Part shown: piece after piece, positions 17,202 to 26,283 of the stretch
Layout of the letters: each line of letters opens with the position of its first letter
How positions within the stretch are numbered: the stretch's first letter is position 1
Position numbers and translations under genes: made by a program
Notes under the pieces: model-generated
The model's database searches: none
What the model was told of the DNA's origin: nothing
Seen by the model: the letters and a program-made list of their open reading frames with translations, nothing else
Origin: Prosthecobacter debontii
Lineage (GTDB): Bacteria; Verrucomicrobiota; Verrucomicrobiia; Verrucomicrobiales; Verrucomicrobiaceae
Reading direction: 5' to 3'
Assembly (NCBI GenBank): GCA_945869695.1
Contig: CAMBPV010000029.1
Location: forward strand, 1 to 32,596
DNA: 32,596 nucleotides

Positions 17202-18083
17202 TCAACGTAACCTCAGCCCGTGCTGCTGCCAGAACGACTGGAGGTCCGCTTGTGAGCCATTGAAAACATTGCGTTCGGTGGGCCGATCCAGATTGCCGAA
17301 ATACGGACTGAAACGATACGGCCCATGATTGTAAACTTTCGGCCGTGAGCGCCCTCCTTGCCAATCGACGCCTCCATACTGCCACATCGTCCAATTGGAC
17401 CAGACGCCGTATTGATTCACCAGACCCCGTGGATTTCCTGGGGCTGGATACACCGGACCTGCGCCGCTGTCATGCGCATACAAAGCTAACCAGTAGGGCA
17501 TGCGACGCAGTTTGGCCTTCGATGCAGCATCCGCGTTGCTGAGCGTTTGCTTCAATTGCGTACTGTTCTCCAGATAGGCCACGGGAACAATGCCGGTGCG
17601 AGATTCCACACGATCCATGAACCGGAGAATAGCCGAGAGCGGAAGGTCGCCATCGAAATCCCCACAGAGAAGGAGGGAAGGTGCATTCCAGGAGCGACCG
17701 CGCGCCAGAGCGATGGCTCGATTGACGAATTGGTCGGCCTGCGCCACGGCATCCACATGCCGCTGAACCCGATAATATAAACCCGGCAGCATCCCGACTC
17801 GGTCAGCCGATGCGACAAAGCTGGCACATTTCTCGTCTAGATTCCCACCTTTCCCTGCACGCGCGATCAGGGCACTGGCTCCATTCTCTCGCAGCGCCGA
17901 TACGTCACGCTCTGAATATCCACGCCCTTCACGCTGGCGTTCTTTGGGATCATAAGCAGATACATTGATGATCTGCGGCCTACCCCAGGAACTTGGCGGC
18001 AAGCTTTCAGGGGCACTCCCAGGTTGGGGAACCGCGCATCCCGTGAGGATGAGGAGTAAAGAAAAGAACAGAGGTTTCATCAT
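17202..18083 (-). CDS. GH25-like (lysozyme-fold) lipoprotein, catalytic residues altered
   Basis: A 293-residue protein with a lipoprotein signal: hydrophobic core then LILTGCAV, so Cys16 would be lipidated. The body matches the GH25 muramidase fold: an INVSAYDP strand, ALIARAGKGG, VGMLPGLYYRV, QADQFVNRA, WTMWQYGG and the terminal RNVFNGSQADLQSFW, close to the DLNVFNGS ending of GH25 lysozymes. The usual IDxSxxQ Asp and the DxE pair (as in ALDVE) are here INVS and GDFDG, so the normal catalytic set is not visible. It may bind rather than cut, or use other residues. It lies 18 bp after the dioxygenase gene in the same directon. Two adjacent ATGs (18083, 18080) are equivalent. Confidence 0.78.
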   Translation of the reverse strand: MMKPLFFSLLLILTGCAVPQPGSAPESLPPSSWGRPQIINVSAYDPKERQREGRGYSERDVSALRENGASALIARAGKGGNLDEKCASFVASADRVGMLPGLYYRVQRHVDAVAQADQFVNRAIALARGRSWNAPSLLLCGDFDGDLPLSAILRFMDRVESRTGIVPVAYLENSTQLKQTLSNADAASKAKLRRMPYWLALYAHDSGAGPVYPAPGNPRGLVNQYGVWSNWTMWQYGGVDWQGGRSRPKVYNHGPYRFSPYFGNLDRPTERNVFNGSQADLQSFWQQHGLRLR

Positions 18084-18101
18084 GGCTGAGCAGGTGATGC
18101 A

Positions 18102-18797
18102 CTACCGGTAATGGACGCAGTTGTTTTGGCAAGGCACCTCATGCCATTGGAGGGGAGTAGGGAGCTTGAATCCCGCATATTCGATGTGGAGCACGCGCCT
18201 ACGTCGTTCACTGGCAGACCTCGACGATGCGTGCAGGAGGAGTGGCCGCATCAAAAGGACGTCACCCACATCGGCCTCGCAGATAACCTCATCACGATGG
18301 GCACGGAGGTTTTGAATAGCGTCATTATCAAGCCGACCGCTTTGATGAGAGCGCGGCAGCACTCGAAGGGCACCGTTCAGTGAGTCGGCGGCGTCAAGAT
18401 GCAAGCGGACTGTAACCATCTTTTCCAGCAGTTCTGCCGGAGGTTGAACGTGCACGACGCCCTCCTTAAGGCTCCACGACCCGAATCCCTCCAACTCAAT
18501 ACGCTCTTTCACTGCGAGGGTGAGGTCTTGATGCCATGCGACGAGCCAGTTGGCGTTAGGTTTTTTATCGAAATAGATACCTCGCACAGGCAAGGGTGGG
18601 CATTCAAGGTAAGGACGAACTAGATCAGAAAGCCGTGATTGAGCGAGTTTTGCGATTTCCGGGAAACGTAACACGCCCCGCGTTCCCGCGCCTTTGACAT
18701 CACCCATCAGAATCGCCAACTCAGCGCAAAGGGCTTTATCGATGACACTCCGCACGAACACGAAGCCGTTGAGATCGAGCTCAGAAACAATGCTCAC
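18102..18797 (-). CDS. Phytanoyl-CoA dioxygenase (PhyH) family protein
   Basis: A 231-residue Fe(II)/2-oxoglutarate-dependent dioxygenase-like protein without a signal peptide, so cytoplasmic. The facial triad is visible: His89-Gln-Asp91 (WHQD) and His189 (LLLHASSRS), with Arg200 or Arg201 (RRRVLHIEYAG) for 2-oxoglutarate. GALRVLPRSHQSG is the family's typical middle strand. It starts with GTG, overlapping the sulfatase stop by 4 nt (GTGA), so translation is probably coupled. PhyH enzymes hydroxylate small molecules, including lipid-like and sulfonate-type compounds. The substrate is unknown; the coupling to a sulfatase suggests it handles a product of that pathway. Confidence 0.85.
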   Translation of the reverse strand: MSIVSELDLNGFVFVRSVIDKALCAELAILMGDVKGAGTRGVLRFPEIAKLAQSRLSDLVRPYLECPPLPVRGIYFDKKPNANWLVAWHQDLTLAVKERIELEGFGSWSLKEGVVHVQPPAELLEKMVTVRLHLDAADSLNGALRVLPRSHQSGRLDNDAIQNLRAHRDEVICEADVGDVLLMRPLLLHASSRSASERRRRVLHIEYAGFKLPTPLQWHEVPCQNNCVHYR

Positions 18798-20311
18798 TGG
18801 GGAATGGTGTCAGTGCGCTTGACCGTCTTACCTTCCCAGACGGCTTCGTCGGTTTTCTTGTCGTATGTCAGCACTCGGCTCGCGCTGTTGGGTGCCGGTG
18901 GGAGGTCGATCTTGGGCAACCATTTTTTGTGCTCCTCAATGACAGCGGCGTATTCGGGCTTTCCTGCGAGATTGCTCCATTCATTGGGATCATTTTTCAT
19001 ATCATAGAGTTCTTCACTGCCATCCGCGTAGTGGATGTAACGCCAGCGCTCACTTCGGATCCCGTGATTGCCCTGATTGTGACTGGTGATGGCAGGGCGC
19101 TCGCGCGGAGTGCTCGCGTCATTAAGCTGAGGCAAGAGACTGAGCCCCTCGAGATCCGTGCGGGCAGGCACGCCGGTGAGCTCGATCAGCGTGGGATAGA
19201 TGTCGAGCAACTCTGCGGGCTGCATGCACCTTTGCCCCCCTTTGACACCGGGACCTGCGAAGATGAGGGGAACTTTAGTTCCGCGATCCCATAGGGTGTT
19301 TTTACCCGTGATCTCCTTTTCTCCGAGGTGCCAACCATGATCTCCCCAAACAACAACGATGGTGTTATCCGCGACGCCCGCTTCATCGAGCGCATCCAGA
19401 AGGCGCCCAATCTGCGCATCGACAAAACTGGTGCACGCGAGGTAGCTTCTCACGAGATTTCTCCACTGGTTATTTTCTTTGATCCACTTGAGCCGAGGCT
19501 CAGGCAAATCCCAGTGCAAATACCAAGAGAAACGAGGGGTGTCCGAGCGGTCATTCTCGATGATCCGGGGAAGGACGCTATCGTCATCCGGGTAGAGATC
19601 GAACCACTTCTGAGTGGCGTAACACGGCACATGAGGAAGGAAGAATCCAGCGGCAATGAAGAACGGCTGATTCTTCGGTGCACTTTTGATCTGCTCCACC
19701 GTCCATGACGCGACCTGGTAGTCTCCCTTGCCTGTATCGTCATTATCGAGAGGCCATACACCCCAGTCCATGGCGGGATGGTTTCCCATGGGTGCGGGTG
19801 GCACGAGTTTCTGAGGTGGTTTGGTTCCGACTCCGCCAAAGGGAGCGGTGACTTGAAATTCTCCGTTTTCCTTTTCTCCTTTATTCTTTTTGGCCTTACC
19901 ACCACCTCCGCCAGTGCCGCCATGGTAGATCTTACCCGTAGCGGCCGTGCGATAGCCATTCTTCTCAAAATGCTTGGGCAGCGTCACGCGGTCTTTCCAT
20001 TCTGGCAGGGTGCGGAACCAAGGCGAGAGCCCATAAATGCCGGTGGTGGTGGGACGCAAACCGAGGAGCAGGCTTGTCCGAGAGGGATTGCACAGAGGCA
20101 TGTTGCAGTGGGCATTCAAAAAAGTCGTGCCGCGAGACGCGAGCTTGTCGAGATGGGGAGTCTTCGCCATCGGATGCCCGCCTAGGTGGCCGATCCAGTC
20201 ATTCTGGTCATCAATGGCGATGAAGAGAATGTTGGGACGCTCGGCTCCAGAGACTGAACCCAATGTCGTAAACAATAAAAAGGCGAAAGTGAGGTGTAGG
20301 CGCAGATGCAT
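18794..20311 (-). CDS. Secreted sulfatase, iduronate-2-sulfatase-like
   Basis: A 505-residue exported S1-family sulfatase with signal peptide 1-22. Metal and catalytic residues visible are Asp34-Asp35 (IDDQND), Cys74 in CNPSR (the formylglycine site), Lys127 and His130 (GKIYH), His227 (LPHVP), and Asp324-His325 (GDHGWHLGEKE). The DDQNDWIG and GDHGWHLGE motifs are typical of iduronate-2-sulfatase-like enzymes, which remove 2-O-sulfate from uronic acid units. A Gly/Lys-rich loop, GGGGGKAKKNKGEKENG (within 131-150), interrupts the fold after GKIYH. The gene begins 8 bp after the preceding sulfatase stop and ends inside the PhyH start. The exact substrate is unknown. Confidence 0.93.
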   Translation of the reverse strand: MHLRLHLTFAFLLFTTLGSVSGAERPNILFIAIDDQNDWIGHLGGHPMAKTPHLDKLASRGTTFLNAHCNMPLCNPSRTSLLLGLRPTTTGIYGLSPWFRTLPEWKDRVTLPKHFEKNGYRTAATGKIYHGGTGGGGGKAKKNKGEKENGEFQVTAPFGGVGTKPPQKLVPPAPMGNHPAMDWGVWPLDNDDTGKGDYQVASWTVEQIKSAPKNQPFFIAAGFFLPHVPCYATQKWFDLYPDDDSVLPRIIENDRSDTPRFSWYLHWDLPEPRLKWIKENNQWRNLVRSYLACTSFVDAQIGRLLDALDEAGVADNTIVVVWGDHGWHLGEKEITGKNTLWDRGTKVPLIFAGPGVKGGQRCMQPAELLDIYPTLIELTGVPARTDLEGLSLLPQLNDASTPRERPAITSHNQGNHGIRSERWRYIHYADGSEELYDMKNDPNEWSNLAGKPEYAAVIEEHKKWLPKIDLPPAPNSASRVLTYDKKTDEAVWEGKTVKRTDTIPQ

Positions 20312-20319
20312 GGTCTTGG

Positions 20320-21798
20320 CTAGGGAAAGGAGTTGGAGTCACCAGTCGCATCAACGCGCACGCGACCATCGGAATGAATGAACGACTCGGGGTTCTCGAC
20401 TCGCCCCAGAGGTCGCACGCCGGGAGCCACTGCGGATTTATCACCGAGATCCGTCTTCATCTTTTCCGCTAAAGCCCGAAGTTTTTCGACTTGCTCCGGT
20501 TGCTGAGAGGCCACGTTCGATGCTTCGCCGATGTCGGCTTCAAGATTAAAGAGCTCGCCTTTTTCAAGATGCAGCTTCCATGGTCCCGATCGAACCGCCT
20601 GGAGGTTGAAGCCGCTGTAGAAGAAGAAAGCCTCTCTGGGTTTAAATCCGGTCGGATCGGAGAATAAAAGTGCCGACAAGTCGATGCCATCGATTTTCCG
20701 ATCGCTCGGCACTTTGCCGCCGCCCAGGGATGCAAAGGTGGGCAACCAATCCATGTGGCTGGTGATGGAATCTGTGCTACTCCCTGCATTGATTTTTCCT
20801 GGCCACCAAGCGAGGGTGCAAACGCGAATTCCTCCTTCGAGGGTGCTTCCCTTCCCTCCCCTCAGAGGTGTGTTATTCGCACCGTGATTCAAGGGTCCAC
20901 CGTTGTCGCTGGTGAAGATGACCAACGTCCTGGAGTCGAGTTTGAGCTCACGCAGGGTGTCGAAAATTTGGCCGACGCACCAGTCTAATTCCATCACCCA
21001 ATCCTTCTGCAATCCAGCACCCGACTTCCCCACAAAATCGGGATGGGGATACAAGGGAAAATGCACAGCATTGTGAGGCAAGTAGAGAAAAAAGGATTTG
21101 TCTTTGTGCTCCCGAATGTAACCAACGGTCCGCTCGGTGTAACGGCGAGTCATCGTGTGTTGCTCGGCTACTTTGACTCGCTCCACCACCTTGGAGCCAC
21201 TGACCATTGGCAAGGGAGGTTGGTTATTGCCCTTGAGTCCTGAATCGTCTTCAGCGCTCGCCTTTTTCGCCTTAGCATTGGGTTTGGGCAGTGGCTCGCC
21301 GGGATTGCTCTTGGCGCCCTCTGCCCCTATTCCCATGTCATTCGAGTAGGGAATGCCAAAGTAATGGTCAAATCCTTGGGCCGTGGGCAAAAAGGCGACT
21401 TGATCTCCAAGGTGCCATTTTCCGATGCAGGCGGTGGCATAGCCTGCGGGCTTCAGCACCTCAGCGAGGGTGATCTCCTCGGGGTTTAATCCCACCTTTG
21501 CCGCCGGAAACAAAACGTGCGGAATAGGGAGTGTGCGCTTCGGATAGCAACCCGTCATCATCGCTGCCCGGGACGGTGAGCACAAGGGTGCTGCGTAGTG
21601 GCTTGTGAGTTTCATTCCCTCTTTGGCCATGCGATCCAAGTGGGGCGTTGGAGTCTTTCCACCAAAAGGTCCGATGTCTGCGTAACCCAGATCATCGATA
21701 TTAATGAGGATGATATTGGGCTTTGAACTGGATTCTGAGAGGGCGGATGAAACGCCAAGTGCCAGAGTGGCAGCGAGAGTTCTGAGTGCGATACGCAT
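20320..21798 (-). CDS. Secreted arylsulfatase-like sulfatase
   Basis: A 492-residue exported S1-family sulfatase. I chose ATG 21798 because MRIALRTLAATLALGVSSALS is a signal peptide; the frame is open to 21891, but that extension overlaps the previous gene. Key residues are Asp35-Asp36 (NIDDLGYAD), Cys73 in CSPSR (formylglycine site), Lys127 and His129 (GKWHLGD), and TSDNGGP near 270. A Lys/Ala-rich segment, PKPNAKAKKASAEDDSG (within 171-190), lies in a surface-loop position. The closest general type is arylsulfatase A/GalNAc-6-sulfatase-like; the substrate cannot be told. Spacing is 10 bp from the upstream sulfatase and 8 bp to the next. Confidence 0.92.
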   Translation of the reverse strand: MRIALRTLAATLALGVSSALSESSSKPNIILINIDDLGYADIGPFGGKTPTPHLDRMAKEGMKLTSHYAAPLCSPSRAAMMTGCYPKRTLPIPHVLFPAAKVGLNPEEITLAEVLKPAGYATACIGKWHLGDQVAFLPTAQGFDHYFGIPYSNDMGIGAEGAKSNPGEPLPKPNAKAKKASAEDDSGLKGNNQPPLPMVSGSKVVERVKVAEQHTMTRRYTERTVGYIREHKDKSFFLYLPHNAVHFPLYPHPDFVGKSGAGLQKDWVMELDWCVGQIFDTLRELKLDSRTLVIFTSDNGGPLNHGANNTPLRGGKGSTLEGGIRVCTLAWWPGKINAGSSTDSITSHMDWLPTFASLGGGKVPSDRKIDGIDLSALLFSDPTGFKPREAFFFYSGFNLQAVRSGPWKLHLEKGELFNLEADIGEASNVASQQPEQVEKLRALAEKMKTDLGDKSAVAPGVRPLGRVENPESFIHSDGRVRVDATGDSNSFP

Positions 21799-21808
21799 GG
21801 TGCTTGTA

Positions 21809-23308
21809 TTAACGGATTTTCTGGTCAGGCAGGCCCTGTTTGATGCCTTCATCCATTGGCATCTTATCCGTCTCTGAAGTGAGGCCCGCATCCATCATGA
21901 CTCGCGTGAGTTCCGCCTTCATCTCACTCAGGACCGGCGCGTATTTGGGATTATCGATGAGGTTGTGCCGCTCTTCCGGGTCAAACTCGATGTTGTAGAG
22001 CTCCGCTTTGTGTCGGTCGGGTGAGCCATCGCCATGCGGAGAATGGGTGTACTTCCAGCTATCGGTCCGCACACTGCGGACATTGGGCGTGTAGGGGAAT
22101 TGCTTCTCGTAGTTGTAGTGGTAAAGCCAGGACTTCCGCCATTCGGGATCACCTTCCTGCACGAGCTTCTTCCACGATTTGCCATTGATGTTTTCCAACC
22201 CAAGCGCACCGCACAGATCAAGCAGACTGGGAGCCACATCGAGCGTCAGCACCTGCCGCTCGACTACCTTGGGTTCAGTTGGAGAGGTGAGACCCGGATA
22301 GCGAACCACCTGGACGACTCGGATGCTCGGTTCATGCGCAGTGCGTTTATCGATCATTCCGTGTTCTCCATTGAGGAGCCCGTTATCGCTCATGAAGACG
22401 ATGATGGTATTATCGAGTTCACCGCGCGCCTTCAGAAACTCATACATCCGGCCCACGCTGTCATCGACCGAGCGGATAGTTCCCAAGTAAGCGCGAGTCA
22501 TCGCCTGAAAATCCTTCACGGCTTCCGGGCTGTCATCCGGGAACTTTTTGCGCCATTCAAAAAGTGGACCGTAGATGCCGTGCCAGGTGTAAAGACGGTC
22601 TCTGATCCATGCCGGCTTGTCATCCAGCATGAAGGCGGTCTCGGGGTAAGATACACGCACATCATCAAAAGCCGTCTCGTACTTCGGCTCGGGAAAGTAG
22701 AAGCTGTGAGGTGCCTTGTGCCCGACCATGAGGCACCACGGTTTGCCGTCACGGGGACGCTTCAACCATTCCTCCGCCATGTCGGTGACCACGTGGGTAT
22801 AGTAGCCTTTGACGACTTCACGCTTGGTCCCATTGATGTTGAACTCGGTGTCGAAGTACTTGCCCTGGCCTTTGTGAGTGACGAACCAATTGAAGCCAGG
22901 CCTAGGCTCATCGTTTTCTTCACCCATGTGCCATTTGCCAATGTAGGCAGTGTCATAACCACTGCTCTGCAATACCATCGGGAAGCTCTTAAAATCCGCA
23001 GGATACTCGGTAAAATTGTTCACCACTCCGTGACGGTGAGCATAGAGTCCGCTCAAAATGCTGGCACGACTCGGAGAGCACAACGAGGTCGTGCAAAATG
23101 CATTTTTAAAATAGACACCCTCTTTCCCGAGTCGGTCGATGTTGGGCGTCTTGAGGTGTTTGTTTCCGCCGAGTCCGAGTGCGTCCCAGCGCTGATCATC
23201 CGTGAGGATGAAAAGAACATTGGGCTTTTTTTCTACTGCATTCAAAGGGACACTCAGCAAAGAAGTGAAGTAGAGGGCACCGAATGAAAGGAGAGCTATT
23301 TTAATCAT
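21809..23308 (-). CDS. Secreted sulfatase, N-acetylglucosamine-6-sulfatase-like
   Basis: A 499-residue exported S1-family sulfatase with signal peptide 1-25. Asp37-Asp38 (LTDDQRWD), Cys77 in CSPSR (formylglycine site), IGKWHMG, GHKAPH and [13 protein letters not shown] supply the active-site set. TDDQRWDAL and the [14 protein letters not shown] segment resemble GlcNAc-6-sulfatase and mucin-desulfating enzymes, although that subfamily call is only moderately sure. It carries no Lys-rich insert, unlike two of its neighbours. It lies 37 bp downstream of the next sulfatase gene in the directon. The three sulfatases here differ strongly from one another, so they are not recent tandem duplicates. 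Confidence 0.92.
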   Translation of the reverse strand: MIKIALLSFGALYFTSLLSVPLNAVEKKPNVLFILTDDQRWDALGLGGNKHLKTPNIDRLGKEGVYFKNAFCTTSLCSPSRASILSGLYAHRHGVVNNFTEYPADFKSFPMVLQSSGYDTAYIGKWHMGEENDEPRPGFNWFVTHKGQGKYFDTEFNINGTKREVVKGYYTHVVTDMAEEWLKRPRDGKPWCLMVGHKAPHSFYFPEPKYETAFDDVRVSYPETAFMLDDKPAWIRDRLYTWHGIYGPLFEWRKKFPDDSPEAVKDFQAMTRAYLGTIRSVDDSVGRMYEFLKARGELDNTIIVFMSDNGLLNGEHGMIDKRTAHEPSIRVVQVVRYPGLTSPTEPKVVERQVLTLDVAPSLLDLCGALGLENINGKSWKKLVQEGDPEWRKSWLYHYNYEKQFPYTPNVRSVRTDSWKYTHSPHGDGSPDRHKAELYNIEFDPEERHNLIDNPKYAPVLSEMKAELTRVMMDAGLTSETDKMPMDEGIKQGLPDQKIR

Positions 23309-23345
23309 GGTTAAAGGATGGAAAGTGATCGAGTTCCGTGGGCAG

Positions 23346-24842
23346 CTACTTTAAATAGTCGGATGCACTTAGGCTGCCAAGCACGGATTGTTGCCAGGTT
23401 TTAAATTTGGCCTGAAGGTCTTTGACCAGAGCGGGTTTTTGCTCGGCTAGGTTGTTCTTCTCGGCGGCATCTGTTTTGAGATCGAACAGTTCGATTGTGG
23501 ATTTTCCGTCCCTTCGCTCGTGAATCACCAGCTTGTGATCGCCATCGATGATGGAGCGTGGACCGAGGGAGTCAGCATCGGTGATTGGGGGTTGATGGAA
23601 GTTTGTAAAATCACGCGTGGCCTTGCCGCCTTGCAGTTTTGCGAGCGGCGTGGTGCCTTTCTGCAGCTGTGGATCGATGTAGGGAGTGGGGTTCGACTTG
23701 AGAAGTCCGCCGGTCTTGAACTCCCAAAAACAAAGGGGCTTTGAGCGCTGAGATTCCAGGTCCTCGATCATGGGAGTGAGACCAATGCCATCAATGGGAC
23801 GTGAGGGGAGCGACTGCCCTGTGATGGCACAAAGAGTTGGCAAAAGATCACTCGTCGTCGCACGAAAATCAGTTGTGCGCGGTTTCGGGATACGCGCAGG
23901 CCACTCGATAATCCCAGGAACAAGGACGCCGCCTTCATACATCTGCCCCTTGACTCCCCGATGGGGGAATCCGAGCGCCGCATCGCCTGAAGTTCCGTTA
24001 TCACCGCAGTAAAACAGGAGCGTGTTGTCGCGCAACCCCTGAGCGGACAGATGCTGGCGCAAGGTGCCAATGGCGCGATCCATCGCCGTGATTTCGGCGT
24101 ATCGCTCGCGCAGGACTTCGCCTTGAGATCGAACCACAGGACCTCCCGTTTCATTGGAGGTCAGCCTGACTTTTTTCGAATACTTTGCTGGCAAGTCATC
24201 ATACAGCGCGAGATCAGCCGGAAGGCCACTGTAAGGCTCATGTGGAGAGCCAAACCAGATGATGAAGAAAAATGGTTTTCCCATTTCTTGAGATCGCCTG
24301 ATCGAGCGAATGGACTCTCGAATGAGAATCTCGGAGCTTTCCCCACGGAAGACCTCAGGCGGACCTCCGTTTCGTGACAGCGAAGGATTGAGTTCAAAGA
24401 AATTGTCATGTGATAGCCACTCCTGGAAGCCCATGGCTCCGGGATTTGTGGGAGAACCTTCTTTGACCGCACCGACATGCCATTTTCCGAAATGCCCGCA
24501 GTGATAGCCCGCTTGAGAAAGAAGATGTGCGCTCGTGATTTCCTCCGGCCTCAGGGACCAACCCGGAGCAAACGTGCCCATTCGATTTGGGTGCCGCCCT
24601 GTGAGAAAGCTCGCTCTCGTCGGTGAGCAACTCGGGTGCGCTGCGTAGAAGCGATCCATGCGCAGACCGGAGGCGGCCATCTCATCCAATACTGGCGTCT
24701 TCACGTGCGGATGACCGTGGTAGCCCGTCTCCTCCCAACCGTGGTCATCCCCCATCATGAGGATGACGTTTGGCAAGGGATCGGCCCTTCCCGAGGCCTG
24801 CAAAACCATGGATAAAAGAACAGCGGAAAGGGTGTGGCGCAT
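23346..24842 (-). CDS. Secreted arylsulfatase A-like sulfatase
   Basis: A 498-residue exported S1-family sulfatase from ATG 24842, which gives a clean signal peptide ([20 protein letters not shown]); the frame is open to 24896 without support. Asp32-Asp33 ([11 protein letters not shown]), Cys72 in CSPTR (formylglycine site), [18 protein letters not shown] and [11 protein letters not shown] are present. [13 protein letters not shown] and the CSPTR variant set it apart from the next sulfatases. The substrate is unknown. It lies 62 bp after the esterase stop and 37 bp before the following sulfatase. Confidence 0.92.
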   Translation of the reverse strand: MRHTLSAVLLSMVLQASGRADPLPNVILMMGDDHGWEETGYHGHPHVKTPVLDEMAASGLRMDRFYAAHPSCSPTRASFLTGRHPNRMGTFAPGWSLRPEEITSAHLLSQAGYHCGHFGKWHVGAVKEGSPTNPGAMGFQEWLSHDNFFELNPSLSRNGGPPEVFRGESSEILIRESIRSIRRSQEMGKPFFFIIWFGSPHEPYSGLPADLALYDDLPAKYSKKVRLTSNETGGPVVRSQGEVLRERYAEITAMDRAIGTLRQHLSAQGLRDNTLLFYCGDNGTSGDAALGFPHRGVKGQMYEGGVLVPGIIEWPARIPKPRTTDFRATTSDLLPTLCAITGQSLPSRPIDGIGLTPMIEDLESQRSKPLCFWEFKTGGLLKSNPTPYIDPQLQKGTTPLAKLQGGKATRDFTNFHQPPITDADSLGPRSIIDGDHKLVIHERRDGKSTIELFDLKTDAAEKNNLAEQKPALVKDLQAKFKTWQQSVLGSLSASDYLK

Positions 24843-24904
24843 AATGATCGAACAACTCGGTTGCGGGCAACGAAACATTCCCGTTTCAACTTCCATGAAA
24901 CCTT

Positions 24905-26143
24905 TTAGGGAGAGAAAATAACCTCACTGCTCACCCTCGCGTCACGTTCATCAAAGACCGAGACAAACCAAGTATTTGCCTCCTGAGGGGGTCGAGGTGC
25001 AATGACCGTATCACCCTGGATCTGCGCAGGAACTGTCGTCCAGTTTCTTTTGGAACGAAGGCCTGTGTCCGTTGTGTAGTTCAGTTCTGCCTTTTTGAGC
25101 ACCGTGCTCGATTTAAAGGACACCTTGATTTGATTACCCATCACTTCCGGCTTCGAGACGATGGGCAAATCTTGAGCCGCCCGGCATTTGGAGTCGATGA
25201 ATAAACCGATATCCGGAACCTCCCACCCCGGAGGGTGACCATGGGGCATTTTGACCTGAATACGAAGCCGCTTCTCGCTGTTCACGACAGCGAAGGTCTT
25301 CATGTAGCTATCCAGCACGTAGTGAGCATCGTTGGTTCCATTGACGAAATAGATGGGAACCTGGCAGCGCGGCAAAAGACTGCTCGGGTCATACGCTTTC
25401 ACCCATTCCGCTGTGCGGTCGCCGAGCTTGTCGATACTGGGTTTTTGCACGGATTCACCCTCGTGAAGAAAGCCGCAGCCATAAACAGGCACCGCGGCCT
25501 TAAATCGGTCATCGAGTGAAGCGACAAGGCAAGTTGTGTAACCACCCCAACTGATCCCGGTCACTGCGGTGTGCTCTGCATCGACTTCAGGAAAAGTGCG
25601 CAGCAGCGTGTGTGCACGCATCACGCTGGCCGCAGCATGACAGGGCCAGTCATCGCTCGTGTCACCCCCGATGCTGTCGAACTTCTCCGCATGGCCGTGC
25701 GGTGGCCCCCCATTGGGCAATCGAGTGCGCACTCCTTTGTGGCCATTCCCAATGGCCTTGCCTTCGGCATCAAACTCAGGGTCAGGTGGCCGCGAGCCAT
25801 TCAAATCCATTGCAATGGCTGCATAACCCCGTTTTGCCCACAGCTGCACCCATTCAGCAAACGCCGTGCCTCCGCCGCCGTGAATGCAGACGACTCCAGG
25901 AAACTTGGCACCCGGCTTCGCTTCTCCCAAAGTGATCGGCGATGCGTAAAAAGCGAACACATCCGTCTTTTGGCCTTTGTAGTCTTCGCCGTTATAAGTC
26001 AGCGAATGAATAGGCTGATCCTGCCTCACCCATTTCATTGCGGGAATCTTGGATTTGAGGGCATCAAGATTCCACGGCCCCACCTGCTCGGCTGACAGAT
26101 GACTCAAGGCGGACAAGAGAAACGTGAGGAAAAATACTTTCAT
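24905..26143 (-). CDS. Secreted acetyl-xylan-esterase/dienelactone-hydrolase-like alpha/beta hydrolase
   Basis: A 412-residue exported alpha/beta-hydrolase from ATG 26143, with signal peptide 1-18. The oxyanion region VVCIHGGGGTAFAEW (85-99) and the nucleophile elbow GISWGGY with Ser198 are clear. Asp272 (GTNDAHY) and His301 or His303 (MPHGHPPGW) complete a plausible triad. Residues about 310-412 form a separate C-terminal beta domain. Enzymes of this type remove acyl groups from polysaccharides or hydrolyse small esters. It is the first gene of the nine-gene minus-strand directon and is divergent from the NnrS gene, so the promoter should lie in 26144-26283. There is no Shine-Dalgarno sequence. 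Confidence 0.85.
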   Translation of the reverse strand: MKVFFLTFLLSALSHLSAEQVGPWNLDALKSKIPAMKWVRQDQPIHSLTYNGEDYKGQKTDVFAFYASPITLGEAKPGAKFPGVVCIHGGGGTAFAEWVQLWAKRGYAAIAMDLNGSRPPDPEFDAEGKAIGNGHKGVRTRLPNGGPPHGHAEKFDSIGGDTSDDWPCHAAASVMRAHTLLRTFPEVDAEHTAVTGISWGGYTTCLVASLDDRFKAAVPVYGCGFLHEGESVQKPSIDKLGDRTAEWVKAYDPSSLLPRCQVPIYFVNGTNDAHYVLDSYMKTFAVVNSEKRLRIQVKMPHGHPPGWEVPDIGLFIDSKCRAAQDLPIVSKPEVMGNQIKVSFKSSTVLKKAELNYTTDTGLRSKRNWTTVPAQIQGDTVIAPRPPQEANTWFVSVFDERDARVSSEVIFSP

Positions 26144-26249
26144 GGGAAGAGATAAACGCACATGCAGGTGCGGTTCCGCCAAAAAAAGCAATCCTTTAGA
26201 TCAGGCCCGGCCGAGGACAATATGAGGTGAGTTTCCCGAGGTGTGTATG

Positions 26250-26266
26250 TTGCATGAATGATGCAT
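26250..26266. promoter_or_regulatory. Palindrome resembling an NsrR (nitric oxide) operator
   Basis: TTGCAT-GAATG-ATGCAT contains the perfect inverted repeat TGCAT-N5-ATGCA. The NsrR consensus known from proteobacteria has ATGCAT-N5-ATGCAT at its core, so 11 of 12 core bases match, although the flanking AA/TT parts match only partly. It ends 17 bp before the preferred ATG of the NnrS gene, a typical NsrR or FNR target. The function is inferred. Confidence 0.4.
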
Positions 26267-26283
26267 GTTTAGACCCACGCGCC

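Noticed and set aside
22034..23287. Long plus-strand frame (about 417 codons) opposite a sulfatase
   Set aside because: It is the complement of a sulfatase with all active-site motifs, and its own translation shows no recognisable domain.
18794..24842. Sulfatase genes as a recent tandem array
   Set aside because: Apart from the short catalytic motifs their sequences and loop structures differ strongly, so ancient divergence or separate acquisition is more likely.
26227..26283. Upstream GTG (26227) or ATG (26254) as the NnrS start
   Set aside because: Both would translate through the palindrome and add a Cys-rich segment not typical of NnrS; ATG 26284 was preferred, with some uncertainty.
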